A stretch of DNA of 64,000 bases from Streptomyces sp. CB01249 (lineage in GTDB: Bacteria; Actinomycetota; Actinomycetes; Streptomycetales; Streptomycetaceae). The position numbers and the translations under genes were made by a program. This document shows, one piece after another, positions 8,229 through 15,778 of the stretch (positions are counted from its first letter, which is position 1; the number at the start of each line of letters is the position of its first letter). The notes beneath the pieces are model-generated. The model made no database searches and had not been told where the DNA came from. It saw only the letters and a list, made by a program, of their open reading frames with translations. The DNA lies in the NCBI RefSeq assembly GCF_001905735.1, contig NZ_LISW01000002.1, positions 248,001 through 312,000 on the forward strand. The letters run 5' to 3'.

Positions 8229-9170
8229 GTGGACCCCATCGGACGGCTGGTGCGCGACGGTGAGCCCGTGGCGACGGCGGTCGTGCTCACTGCCGACGGG
8301 CTCGCCGCGACGGCGGCTCACGTCCTCGCGTCGCACCGGGCCGCGCAGTGGACCTTCGAGCCGATCGCCGCGCCCGGGTTCTCGTTCCCCGTCGACTGCT
8401 CGCCGCCCTCGGACGGCGCCGCCGACGTGGCGCTGATCCAGGTACGCGAAGCCGATGACTGGGACCCGGTGACGCTCACTCCGCACACGAGCGCCACCCC
8501 CGGCGACCCGGTCCACCTCCGCGGATTCGCCGCGTCCCGCGACTACGACTCCGGCGTCGGCCACTACGTCGGCACCACGGCGCAGCACGGCCGGGCCTGG
8601 GTGAAGGTGAGCTGCCGGCACGCCCAGCCGGGCATGAGCGGCGCACCGGTGCTGCTCACCGGCACGGGCAGCGCCATCGGCATCGTGTCGGCCCGTCTCA
8701 ACTCGGGGAACTGGAACCGCGACACCGTGCTGCTCGCCCCGACCGAGAGCCTTGTCGCGCTCGCCCCCGAGCGGCTCCGGCCGGCCGCACCCGTACGCCG
8801 TTATGCCGGGGGCACGCTCCGGCTGTCCTGGGTGCGCGGCGCATCGACGGAACTCTTTCTGGAATCGGATGACTTCACGGTTTCGTTCGGCCGCAACGTA
8901 CACAACCGCGTGTACCTGCCGGACCACCGGGACAGTCGTTTCCACGGTCATCTCGCCCTGGTGGGGGCCTCCTTGACCTACCAGCACCTCGGTTCGCACC
9001 CCGCCTTCCTGGCAGGCGCCACACGCCAGTTGAAGCTCGCCAAGGGGGACATCTGCCCAGTCGGGGACAAGGACCGGCTGAGCGTCGGGAGCGGAACGAT
9101 GCTGGTGGAGTTCTCCGCGCCCGACCTGTACGACCCGAACGCGCACATGACGCCGGAGGCGCCCGAGTGA
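8229..9170 (+). CDS. Trypsin-like serine protease fused to an FHA domain
   Basis: A 313-residue fusion. Residues 1-180 form a chymotrypsin-fold protease with a complete triad: His31 in T-A-A-H-V-L, Asp66 in A-A-D-V-A-L-I, and Ser137 in P-G-M-S-G-A-P. Residues about 216-303 look like a phosphothreonine-binding FHA domain: F-G-R-N-V-H-N-R-V-Y-L, then D-S-R-F-H-G-H-L, matching the GR...N...S..H signature. There is no signal peptide, so the protease should act in the cytoplasm. Its partner is probably the Ser/Thr kinase encoded four bases downstream, whose phosphorylated product the FHA could bind. The substrate of the protease is not known. Proteases of this type occur in multi-gene bacterial conflict systems, which is an inference here. 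Confidence 0.85.
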   Translation: MDPIGRLVRDGEPVATAVVLTADGLAATAAHVLASHRAAQWTFEPIAAPGFSFPVDCSPPSDGAADVALIQVREADDWDPVTLTPHTSATPGDPVHLRGFAASRDYDSGVGHYVGTTAQHGRAWVKVSCRHAQPGMSGAPVLLTGTGSAIGIVSARLNSGNWNRDTVLLAPTESLVALAPERLRPAAPVRRYAGGTLRLSWVRGASTELFLESDDFTVSFGRNVHNRVYLPDHRDSRFHGHLALVGASLTYQHLGSHPAFLAGATRQLKLAKGDICPVGDKDRLSVGSGTMLVEFSAPDLYDPNAHMTPEAPE

Positions 9171-9174
9171 AGGG

Positions 9175-10353
9175 GTGATCAACCAGTTGGACGCCGATTC
9201 CCGCACCGACCTGACAGCCGCCGGACCGTACGAGCCGCCTCCCCCTCTCGCGGGCGCGCCCGCGGCCATCGGGGAGGTGCTGTCCGACCGCTGGTCGGTG
9301 GCGGAGATCCGCCGCGGCGGGCAGGCATGGGTCCTCATTGTCGATGACCTCGAACGCGGCGGCCGCCGCGCGATCAAGGTCCCGCTCTCCGGCGCTCTCG
9401 TCGGCGACGACGAACTCGAAATGCTGCTCCGGCTCGAACCGCACCAGCACACCGTCACCACGCTCGGCGTCATCGAGGTGCGCGGGCGGCCGGGCATCGT
9501 CTTCGACTACGCGCCCTCCACCCTGACCGACCTGATCGGACTGGGGCCCGGGCTGTCACTCACCGGACTCCTTCAGCAGGTGTGCGCCGGAATGGCCCAC
9601 CTGTCCCACGTCGTGGAGGTGGCCCACCTCGACCTCAAGCCGTCGAACGTCCTCGTGGACGAGAACGGTCAGGCCAAGGTCGCCGACTTCGGCCTGGCCC
9701 AACGGGTGCGCATCCAGGACGGACGCTTCGCGGGCGCGCGGGGCGGCACCTGGGCGTACGCCGCGCCCGAGGTGCTGCGGCGGGAGCCCTGCGACACCCG
9801 CGCCGACATCTTCTCCTTCGGTGTGCTCCTCTACGAGGCGTGCACGGGCAGGCTCCCCTACCCGTTCGCCCTGGCGTCCGACCCGGTCGCCCAGCGGGCG
9901 CAACTGCTGGACTACTACGCATCCTCGGGCCCCGGTGAGCGGCAGAGCGAGCTCTACTACTGGGGGCAGTCCAAGGTGACCCAGGTGCCCGTCACCCCGC
10001 CCGGTGAGGGCATCAGCGTCCTCCTGTCGAGCTGCCTGCAGCAACACCTGTCCGAGCGCCCGCAGTCGTTCACCATGCTCGCCGAGATGCTGGCCCGCGC
10101 GGTCCGGAGACCGCCGGTCGAAGTCCTGGCGACTCCGCTGCCGCAGATCGACCAGCAGCGCAGATCACTCTCGCTGGCCCAGGTGCTGATCCGGCTCGGC
10201 CGGCTGGACGAGGCCATCAACGAGCTCAACCGCTTGCTGTCGTCGACGCCCCTGCCCGCGGCTCTCTTCGAGGCCGCACGGCAGGCGGCGGTCCAGGCGC
10301 TGACCGCAGCCGGGCGGCATGCCGAAGCAACCGAACTAGCAGATTGGCGGTGA
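9175..10353 (+). CDS. Serine/threonine protein kinase with TPR-like tail
   Basis: A 392-residue cytoplasmic kinase. Residues about 35-310 are a Hanks-type domain: a glycine-rich loop near I-R-R-G-G-Q-A-W-V, Lys68 in A-I-K-V-P, catalytic loop H-L-D-L-K-P-S-N (151-158), D-F-G (171-173) and A-P-E (197-199). The loop has Leu where the canonical H-R-D has Arg, but the Asp, Lys and Asn are present, so it should be active. Residues about 335-390 form two TPR-like helices (L-I-R-L-G-R-L-D-E-A-I-N-E-L-N). No membrane span or PASTA repeats are present, unlike PknB-type kinases. Start GTG 9175 lies five bases after the previous stop; the stop overlaps the next start by GTGA. Confidence 0.9.
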   Translation: MINQLDADSRTDLTAAGPYEPPPPLAGAPAAIGEVLSDRWSVAEIRRGGQAWVLIVDDLERGGRRAIKVPLSGALVGDDELEMLLRLEPHQHTVTTLGVIEVRGRPGIVFDYAPSTLTDLIGLGPGLSLTGLLQQVCAGMAHLSHVVEVAHLDLKPSNVLVDENGQAKVADFGLAQRVRIQDGRFAGARGGTWAYAAPEVLRREPCDTRADIFSFGVLLYEACTGRLPYPFALASDPVAQRAQLLDYYASSGPGERQSELYYWGQSKVTQVPVTPPGEGISVLLSSCLQQHLSERPQSFTMLAEMLARAVRRPPVEVLATPLPQIDQQRRSLSLAQVLIRLGRLDEAINELNRLLSSTPLPAALFEAARQAAVQALTAAGRHAEATELADWR

Positions 10354-11555
10354 CCTCCATGCGGCGGTTCGAACTGGCGGAATGGAAACGGAGCCCGCGT
10401 CTCACGGACCTGCGGAACACGGTGGTGGGGCTGCTGGCGGAAGGGCGGCACCGTACCGCGCTGGACGAGGCCCTGCGCGGACTGCGGCGCGATCCGGAGC
10501 ACCCCGACGGGCTGTTCGTGGCGCTCACCGTGCTGGCCCAGAGTCGCACGGCGCGGCTGACGTCCCCCGAGCCCCTGACCGAGACGCAGCAGTGGAACGC
10601 ACTGCTGGCGCCGGTCACGACGGCGTGCTCGTCCTGTGACGGCCGCTGGTACTCGACACACGCGGTCATGTTCACCGACAACGACGTGGAGATCCAGCCG
10701 ACGAACCCCATCGGGCTGCAATGCCAGAAGTGCCGGTACACGCTGTGCCGGGACTGTCTGAAGGCGCAGCGGCCGACCTCGTACACCCTCTCCGTCGACG
10801 CGCCGGAAGTGGTCGCGGCCTCCTGCGCGAACAGGGACTGCGGCGGCCGGGGGCTGTCCGCACCGGTGCTCCCCACCGGCCGCCCCGACGTGACCCCCAT
10901 GGATCCGGACGCCATCGAGGGCGTCATCGTCGTACGGGACGGCCCCATCCGTCCGACGACGGAGCAAGCCCTCGCCGTGGTGACCAGGTTCCTTCCGCTC
11001 ATCCCCGACGACGCGCCCCTCCTCCACATCCGCAGGGCCCGCCCCGGCACCATGGGCGACGGCGCGGCCCGCGACGGGCTCGCCCAGTCCCTGCTGCTCG
11101 ACCTGGAACGCGAAGGCGTGCTGGCCCCCGCCTCCTGGGGACGCTCCAGCCGCATGCACATCCTGGCCGGGCCCGGAGGGGACGGCGACTATCTGATCGT
11201 CCCGGTCGAGAGGAGTCACCAGCGCGTCTCGCCGACCGCCCCGCACGCCGTCTCCAGCCCGGGCACGTACACGTACCTGTTGCAGATCCTGCCCCTGAGG
11301 GGAGGCTGGGCGACGCTGCGCGACCCGCGGACCGGCGACTTCCACGACGGCACGTTCGGTGCCCTCTCGGCACCGCCCGAATCGCTTCCCGGCCTCGCCC
11401 AGGACCTCATCAAACGCTTCGAGCGCATGGGGAAGTCGCGCCGCGTCCTGTTCTTCGAGGGCGACCGCACCCAGCAGAACCTCAGCACGGACGACGTGTA
11501 CGGCATCGGCACGGAAGGCGGCACAGCGCTTTCGCCGTACTCCGAGGGACCGTGA
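10350..11555 (+). CDS. Cysteine-cluster protein with TPR-like N-terminus, kinase partner
   Basis: A 401-residue soluble protein. Residues about 20-65 look like a TPR pair (L-L-A-E-G-R-H-R-T-A-L-D-E-A-L-R-G-L). Residues 93-164 carry eight cysteines, C93, C96, C125, C128, C133, C136, C159 and C164, in C-x2-C pairs such as T-A-C-S-S-C-D-G and L-Q-C-Q-K-C, suggesting two zinc sites of a ribbon or B-box kind. The C-terminal 220 residues are of unknown fold. The GTG at 10350 overlaps the kinase stop (GTGA), implying translational coupling and a physical partnership. No nuclease, protease or transferase motif was found. I do not recognise the family. Confidence 0.75.
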   Translation: MTSMRRFELAEWKRSPRLTDLRNTVVGLLAEGRHRTALDEALRGLRRDPEHPDGLFVALTVLAQSRTARLTSPEPLTETQQWNALLAPVTTACSSCDGRWYSTHAVMFTDNDVEIQPTNPIGLQCQKCRYTLCRDCLKAQRPTSYTLSVDAPEVVAASCANRDCGGRGLSAPVLPTGRPDVTPMDPDAIEGVIVVRDGPIRPTTEQALAVVTRFLPLIPDDAPLLHIRRARPGTMGDGAARDGLAQSLLLDLEREGVLAPASWGRSSRMHILAGPGGDGDYLIVPVERSHQRVSPTAPHAVSSPGTYTYLLQILPLRGGWATLRDPRTGDFHDGTFGALSAPPESLPGLAQDLIKRFERMGKSRRVLFFEGDRTQQNLSTDDVYGIGTEGGTALSPYSEGP

Positions 11556-11578
11556 CGCGGCGGCTCACCGCCTCCCCT

Positions 11579-11609
11579 TGACCTCAATCGCGCTTGAGGG
11601 TTCACCGTC
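11579..11609 (+). promoter_or_regulatory. SoxR-type operator/promoter
   Basis: ACCTCAATCGCGCTTGAGGG (11581-11600) is CCTCAA-N6-TTGAGG, the same arrangement as the E. coli soxS box and Streptomyces SoxR sites. It overlaps a -35 box TTGACC (11579-11584), and a 19-base spacer leads to CACCGT (11604-11609), the stretched spacing expected of MerR-family promoters. It sits 56 bases upstream of an NmrA-type reductase. Regulation by a SoxR protein encoded elsewhere is inferred. Confidence 0.75.
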
Positions 11610-11664
11610 TGGGTATGCCGGTCCGCCGCACCGAGGGCGGACCTCGTACGCAGGAGGAACACCC

Positions 11665-12528
11665 ATGCCCGACAACCGAGTCATCGTGGTCACCGGCGCG
11701 ACGGGGAAGCAGGGCGGGGCCGTTGCCCGGGCGCTGCTGGGGCAGGGCTGGACCGTACGGGCGCTGGTGCGCGATCCGGACGCGTCCGCCGCGCTCGCGC
11801 TGAAGGAGGCGGGGGCGGTGCTCGTACGCGGGGACCTGGACGACGCCCGTTCCCTGGACGCGGCCCTGGTGGGGGCGTACGGGGTGTTCAGCGTGCAGAC
11901 CTTCGCCGGGCCGGACGGTTTCGACGGGGAGATCCGGCAGGGCCGGGCGGTCGCGGACGCCGCCGCCCGGGCGGGGGTGCAGCACGTCGTCTACAGCTCC
12001 GTCGACGGCGCCGACCGCGCCGGGGACGTACGGCACTTCGCGAGCAAGGGCGAGATCGAGCAGCACATCGAGGCCCTGGGGCTGCCCGCGACCGTGCTGC
12101 GGCCGACGTTCTTCATTTCCAACTTTGAGGGCCTGGGCCCGCGAGGGGACGGCGAGGAGCTGACGCTCACCCTGGCGCTCGACGCGGACACCCGGCTCCG
12201 GATGGTCAGCCCCGATGACATCGGCGCCCTCGCGGCCGCCGCCTTCGCCGCCCCGGCCGACTACCTCGGCCGCATCGTGGAGATGGCCGGCGACGCGCTC
12301 ACCGGGCCGCAAATGGCCGAGGTGTTCGCCCGCGCCGCCGGGCGGCCGGTGCGCTTCGTCCCGCTGCCCGTCGAGCAACTCCGCTCCCACAGCGAGGAGA
12401 TGGGCGCGATGTTCGCCTGGTTCAACGAGGTGGGCTTCCGGGCCGAGGTGAGCGACCTGCGCCGCGCGCTGCCCGCACCGGTCACCCTGGAGCGCTGGGT
12501 CGCCGAGCACTGGAGCGTGCCCCGGTGA
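11665..12528 (+). CDS. NmrA/QOR2-like NAD(P)-binding reductase
   Basis: A 287-residue atypical short-chain dehydrogenase. The N-terminal Rossmann motif is V-T-G-A-T-G-K-Q-G-G, R-D-P-D-A-S follows the second strand, and Y-S-S-V-D and R-P-T-F-F-I-S-N are typical of the NmrA branch; the catalytic Tyr-x3-Lys of classical SDRs is not apparent. Related proteins sense NADP(H) or reduce quinones. The ATG at 11665 has a strong ribosome site (caggaggaac). The SoxR-type promoter just upstream suggests induction by redox-cycling compounds, agreeing with a quinone- or redox-related role. It converges with the HAD hydrolase gene. Confidence 0.88.
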   Translation: MPDNRVIVVTGATGKQGGAVARALLGQGWTVRALVRDPDASAALALKEAGAVLVRGDLDDARSLDAALVGAYGVFSVQTFAGPDGFDGEIRQGRAVADAAARAGVQHVVYSSVDGADRAGDVRHFASKGEIEQHIEALGLPATVLRPTFFISNFEGLGPRGDGEELTLTLALDADTRLRMVSPDDIGALAAAAFAAPADYLGRIVEMAGDALTGPQMAEVFARAAGRPVRFVPLPVEQLRSHSEEMGAMFAWFNEVGFRAEVSDLRRALPAPVTLERWVAEHWSVPR

Positions 12529-12538
12529 ACGGGGCCGG

Positions 12539-13156
12539 TCAGAGCCCCATCGACGCGAGGGCGTCGCGCAGTTCCCCGGCGCCCCGGTAGTGGTGGCCGG
12601 TCAGGCCCGCGTCCCGCGCCGCCGCCACATGACCGGCGGTGTCGTCGACGAACAGGCAGCGGCGCGGTTCCGCGCCCACGGTCCGGGCCGCCGCCTCGAA
12701 GACCCGGTGGTCCGGCTTGGCGACCCCGATGCGGGCGGTGTTGACCACCGCGTCGAACGCGTCCACCAGGCCCAGCGCGGCGAGATCGGCCTCCAGCCGG
12801 GTCGTGGCGTTGGAGACCAGCACCACGGGGACCCGGGTCCGGAGGGACGTCAGCAGGTCCAGGACGTCCGCGTCGACGCGACCGGACAGCGCCGTCCAGC
12901 CGCGTACGAGGTCCTGGGCGACGGCCGCCGACCCGCAGTCCCCGGTCAGGGAATCCGCCACCCGCTGCCGCCACCGCTCGTCGCTGATCCGGCCGGTGAC
13001 GGCCTCGTCCAGCAGGGCGGGCCGGAAGGCGGCCGCCGCGAGACTGCCCTCGGGCAGTCCCGCCCGGCGGTCGAGCGCGGCCATGCCGTCCGGGTCCCAC
13101 AGGCGCACGACCCCGTCGAAATCGCAAAGTACGGCGTCGAAGGGGGAGTTGGTCAT
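12539..13156 (-). CDS. HAD-family hydrolase
   Basis: A 205-residue phosphatase-like protein of haloacid dehalogenase subfamily IA. Motif I is C-D-F-D-G-V-V, in which the first Asp is the nucleophile; motif II is V-S-N-A-T; motif III is the Lys of V-A-K-P-D; motif IV is F-V-D-D-T-A-G-H-V. All catalytic positions are present. The helical cap lies between motif I and motif II. The start ATG at 13156 precedes the MITE by about 45 bases, so the element sits near its promoter. Physiological substrate unknown. Confidence 0.9.
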   Translation of the reverse strand: MTNSPFDAVLCDFDGVVRLWDPDGMAALDRRAGLPEGSLAAAAFRPALLDEAVTGRISDERWRQRVADSLTGDCGSAAVAQDLVRGWTALSGRVDADVLDLLTSLRTRVPVVLVSNATTRLEADLAALGLVDAFDAVVNTARIGVAKPDHRVFEAAARTVGAEPRRCLFVDDTAGHVAAARDAGLTGHHYRGAGELRDALASMGL

Positions 13157-13202
13157 GACCGCGATCCTGTCACTACGGCCGTGATCCGCCGGACAGGCCT
13201 AG

Positions 13203-13375
13203 GGCCTGTCTGACAATTCCCGTCTGCCGGGCGGCGCCATGCACGCACTCTCGCCGCACCGGCCCCAGACCCCAGTACATCCAGTACAGGGGTCTGGGGC
13301 CGGCACGCCGAGAGCACGCACCTGACGCCGCCCGGCCCGCCCTCCGGGCGGACGACGGGAATCGTCAGACAGGCC
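13203..13375. mobile_element. 173-bp MITE-like element with CTAG duplication
   Basis: The ends are 22-bp inverted repeats with one mismatch: the left starts GGCCTGTCTGACAATTCC at 13203 and the right ends in the complement of GGCCTGTCTGACGATTCC at 13375. Directly outside lies CTAG on both sides (13199-13202 and 13376-13379), consistent with target duplication. The interior is nearly palindromic, with perfect 15-bp arms at 13259-13273 and 13289-13303. There is no reading frame, so it would need a transposase supplied elsewhere. I could not assign the parent insertion-sequence family. The right CTAG forms the stop codon of the TetR gene. Confidence 0.8.
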
Positions 13376-13969
13376 CTAGTGCGCGGAGTCCCCCACCAGC
13401 ACCGCCACCAGCCGCGACATCGCCGGGCGCGGGTCCGGGGCGCCCGGCCATGTCGTCATCAGGAGGTGGTGCGCGGTGCCGACGATCGCGAGGGCGGCCG
13501 TCGGGGCGTCCACCGCCGCCCGCACCCTGCCCCGGTCCTGCTCGGCCGTCAGGTAGTCCGTGATGGCCTCCTGGATCGCCGTGAAGCCCGGCGCGCCGGA
13601 CTCCAGGGCCTCGCGGACGCGGACCGTGGCCGCCGGGCGGGTCATGGCGAGGCCCGAGATCGCGGGGCCGCCGGAGGCGAACAGGGCGAGGACCACGGCC
13701 TCCAGGTTCTCCCGGACCGTCCCCTGCCCGGCGAGCGCCGGGAGGGCCCGGGCCTTCGTGGCCGTCCGGGCGAACCGGTCGAGGCAGAGCTCCGCGACGA
13801 ACGCGTCGAGCCCCGCGAAGTGCGTGTGCAGGAGGCCCTTGGCGCAGCCCGCCTCCGTCGTGACGGCCCGGCTGGTGAGCGCGCCGGGCCCGTCCCTCTC
13901 CACGATGCGCTCGGCCGCCGCGAACAGCCGCTCGCGCACATCCGGCGTCGCCACTCCGCGCGGTGACAT
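13376..13969 (-). CDS. TetR-family regulator divergent from a methyltransferase
   Basis: A 197-residue repressor. The N-terminal helix-turn-helix reads L-F-A-A-A-E-R-I-V-E-R-D-G, L-T-S-R-A-V-T-T-E-A-G-C-A-K-G-L-L-H-T-H-F, typical of TetR proteins; the ligand-binding C-terminal half is unremarkable. It starts at ATG 13969, 138 bases from the divergent methyltransferase start, with three palindromes between them. Its TAG stop is created by the CTAG next to the MITE, so the insertion may have changed the C-terminal end. Likely represses itself and the methyltransferase; the ligand is unknown. Confidence 0.9.
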   Translation of the reverse strand: MSPRGVATPDVRERLFAAAERIVERDGPGALTSRAVTTEAGCAKGLLHTHFAGLDAFVAELCLDRFARTATKARALPALAGQGTVRENLEAVVLALFASGGPAISGLAMTRPAATVRVREALESGAPGFTAIQEAITDYLTAEQDRGRVRAAVDAPTAALAIVGTAHHLLMTTWPGAPDPRPAMSRLVAVLVGDSAH

Positions 13970-14043
13970 GGGCCTTCTTCCGTTCTGCCGTCCCCGCCCC
14001 TCGTGGGCGCGACCGCTCCGCATGGTAGCGGGGATTGCGTGTT

Positions 14044-14092
14044 TGGGCATGTGCCCATACTGTTTGGGCGAACGCCCATTCTTGGGCGCCCA
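14044..14092. promoter_or_regulatory. Three tandem TetR-type operators
   Basis: Three palindromes follow each other between the divergent genes: TGGGCATGTGCCCA (14044-14057), TGGGCGAACGCCCA (14064-14077) and TGGGCGCCCA (14083-14092). The first two share TGGGC arms and are spaced exactly 20 bp centre to centre, about two helical turns; the third has a shorter core. They are good candidates for cooperative binding by the adjacent TetR protein. Confidence 0.7.
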
Positions 14093-14107
14093 CGTCAGGA
14101 GGCACGC

Positions 14108-14962
14108 GTGTCCGAGATCGTCAACACCGAGCAGGCGCAGGCCTGGAACGGCCCCGAAGGCGTCCACTGGGCCGGCCATCAGGACCGCTGGAACGCGGTC
14201 AACGGCGGCTTCAACGACCCGCTTCTCGACGCCGCCGGCATCGTCGGGGAGGGCCGCACCCTCGACCTCGGCTGCGGCGCCGGGCAGACCACGCGCCTCG
14301 CCGCGCTCCGGGCGCCCCGGGGGAGCGCGACGGGTCTCGACCTGTCCGGGCCGATGCTGGCCGAGGCGCGGGCCCGCGCGGAGCGGGAGGGCGTCGGCAA
14401 CGTCTCCTTCGTCCAGGCCGACGCCCAGACGCACCCCTTCGAGCCCGGTGCGTACGACTCGGCGATCAGCCGCTACGGGGTGATGTTCTTCGCCGACCCC
14501 GTGGCGGCCTTCGGCAACATCGGGCACGCGCTGCGCCCCGGCGGGCGGCTCGCCTTCGTCTGCCCGGCCGACGCCGCGCTCAACGAGTGGGTCGTAGCAA
14601 TGGCCGCCCTCCGCGACTGCCTCCCGGTCGGCGACTTCGGCCGCCCGGGGCTTCCCGGCATGTTCTCCCTGGCCGCCCCGGACCGCATCCGCGAGATCCT
14701 GGCGGCGGCGGGCTTCTCGCGTATCGACGTCAACCAGGCACAGGTGTACGGGACATGGGGCACCGGCGCCGAGGACGCGGCGGACTTCCTGCTGGGTACG
14801 GGTCCGGGCCGCCATCTGACGCAGCAGGCCGACGCGGCGGCCCGCACCCGTGCGCGCGCAGTCCTCACGGACCACCTGCGCGGCCATGAAGCGGCGGACG
14901 GCACGGTCCGTCTGCGCAGCACCTCGTGGCTGGTCACGGCGGACCTCCCCGTACGCGCGTAA
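14108..14962 (+). CDS. SAM-dependent class I methyltransferase
   Basis: A 284-residue enzyme with the Rossmann-like SAM-binding core. Motif I is L-D-L-G-C-G-A-G-Q, the acidic residue after strand two is in G-L-D-L-S, Q-A-D-A-Q follows, and A-L-R-P-G-G-R-L-A-F-V is motif III. The N-terminus (A-W-N-G-P-E-G-V-H-W) resembles the UbiE/methyltransferase type 11 family. GTG 14108 has a good ribosome site (caggaggc). It is divergent from the TetR gene and probably under its control. The methyl acceptor cannot be told from the sequence; a detoxification or small-molecule role is possible. Confidence 0.88.
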   Translation: MSEIVNTEQAQAWNGPEGVHWAGHQDRWNAVNGGFNDPLLDAAGIVGEGRTLDLGCGAGQTTRLAALRAPRGSATGLDLSGPMLAEARARAEREGVGNVSFVQADAQTHPFEPGAYDSAISRYGVMFFADPVAAFGNIGHALRPGGRLAFVCPADAALNEWVVAMAALRDCLPVGDFGRPGLPGMFSLAAPDRIREILAAAGFSRIDVNQAQVYGTWGTGAEDAADFLLGTGPGRHLTQQADAAARTRARAVLTDHLRGHEAADGTVRLRSTSWLVTADLPVRA

Positions 14963-14969
14963 AATCATG

Positions 14970-14981
14970 CAAGCGCGCTTG
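14970..14981. promoter_or_regulatory. Perfect palindrome upstream of enoyl-CoA hydratase
   Basis: CAAGCGCGCTTG is a perfect 12-bp palindrome within atcatgCAAGCGCGCTTGattgt. It lies 60 bases before the hydratase start in a short intergenic gap. This form is usual for TetR-family operators, and the TetR gene at 15766, cotranscribed with the hydratase, is the likely ligand for autoregulation. Confidence 0.55.
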
Positions 14982-15040
14982 ATTGTTCCCGGTCCTGCTG
15001 CCACGCTCGACGCGACCGTCGGCAGAGAAGGAGACCGCGG

Positions 15041-15778
15041 ATGAGCCCGCTCGCCCCGCCCGCCCACACGCGCGGCGTCACCACCCTCACGCTCGACTCG
15101 CCCGCCAACCGCAACGCGCTGAGCGCCGGGCTCGTCGCCGGTCTCGCGGAGGCGCTGGACGCGTGCGCGGCCGACGACTCGGTGCGGGCCGTCGTGCTCA
15201 CCCACACCGGGACCACCTTCTGCGCGGGCGCCGATCTGCGGGCCCCGGCCGACCCGCACGACTTCGTGGCCCTGATGCGGCGGATCGTCGCGCTGCCGAA
15301 GCCCGTGGTGGCCCGGGTCGACGGGCACGTCCGCGCCGGAGGGCTCGGGCTGCTCGCGGCCTGCGACATCTCGGTGGCCGGGACCGGGTCGACCTTCGCG
15401 CTCACCGAGGCACGGCTCGGCCTCGCGCCCGCCGTGATCTCGATGCCGCTGCTCCCGCGCATCGACCCGCGCGCCGCCGCCCGCTACTACCTGACCGGCG
15501 AGAAGTTCTACGCGGACGAGGCCGAGCGCATCGGCCTCGTCACGATGGCCGCCACCGACGTGGACGGCTCGGTGGACCTCGTACTGGACGATCTGCGGCG
15601 GGCCTCGCCGCAGGGGCTGGCGGCGTCCAAGGCACTGGTCACGGCTACTGTGCTGGAGAATTTCGACCAGCACGCCGAAGACCTCATCGCCCGCTCCGCC
15701 CAGCTCTTCGCCTCCGACGAGGCCCGGGAGGGGATGACGGCCTTCCTCGAACGACGGGACCCCGCATGGGCGTTGTGA
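15041..15778 (+). CDS. Enoyl-CoA hydratase/isomerase family protein
   Basis: A 245-residue crotonase-fold enzyme acting on acyl-CoA thioesters in the cytosol. The oxyanion-hole segments are visible as F-C-A-G-A-D-L-R and G-H-V-R-A-G-G-L-G-L-L-A-A-C-D-I. The position matching the first catalytic Glu of true hydratases is not Glu in V-R-A-G-G-L-G, while T-E-A-R-L-G-L follows, so it may be an isomerase, hydrolase or atypical hydratase. It overlaps the following TetR gene by 13 bases, showing cotranscription. ATG 15041 has aaggaga upstream. Typical of short catabolic acyl-CoA operons. Confidence 0.88.
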   Translation: MSPLAPPAHTRGVTTLTLDSPANRNALSAGLVAGLAEALDACAADDSVRAVVLTHTGTTFCAGADLRAPADPHDFVALMRRIVALPKPVVARVDGHVRAGGLGLLAACDISVAGTGSTFALTEARLGLAPAVISMPLLPRIDPRAAARYYLTGEKFYADEAERIGLVTMAATDVDGSVDLVLDDLRRASPQGLAASKALVTATVLENFDQHAEDLIARSAQLFASDEAREGMTAFLERRDPAWAL

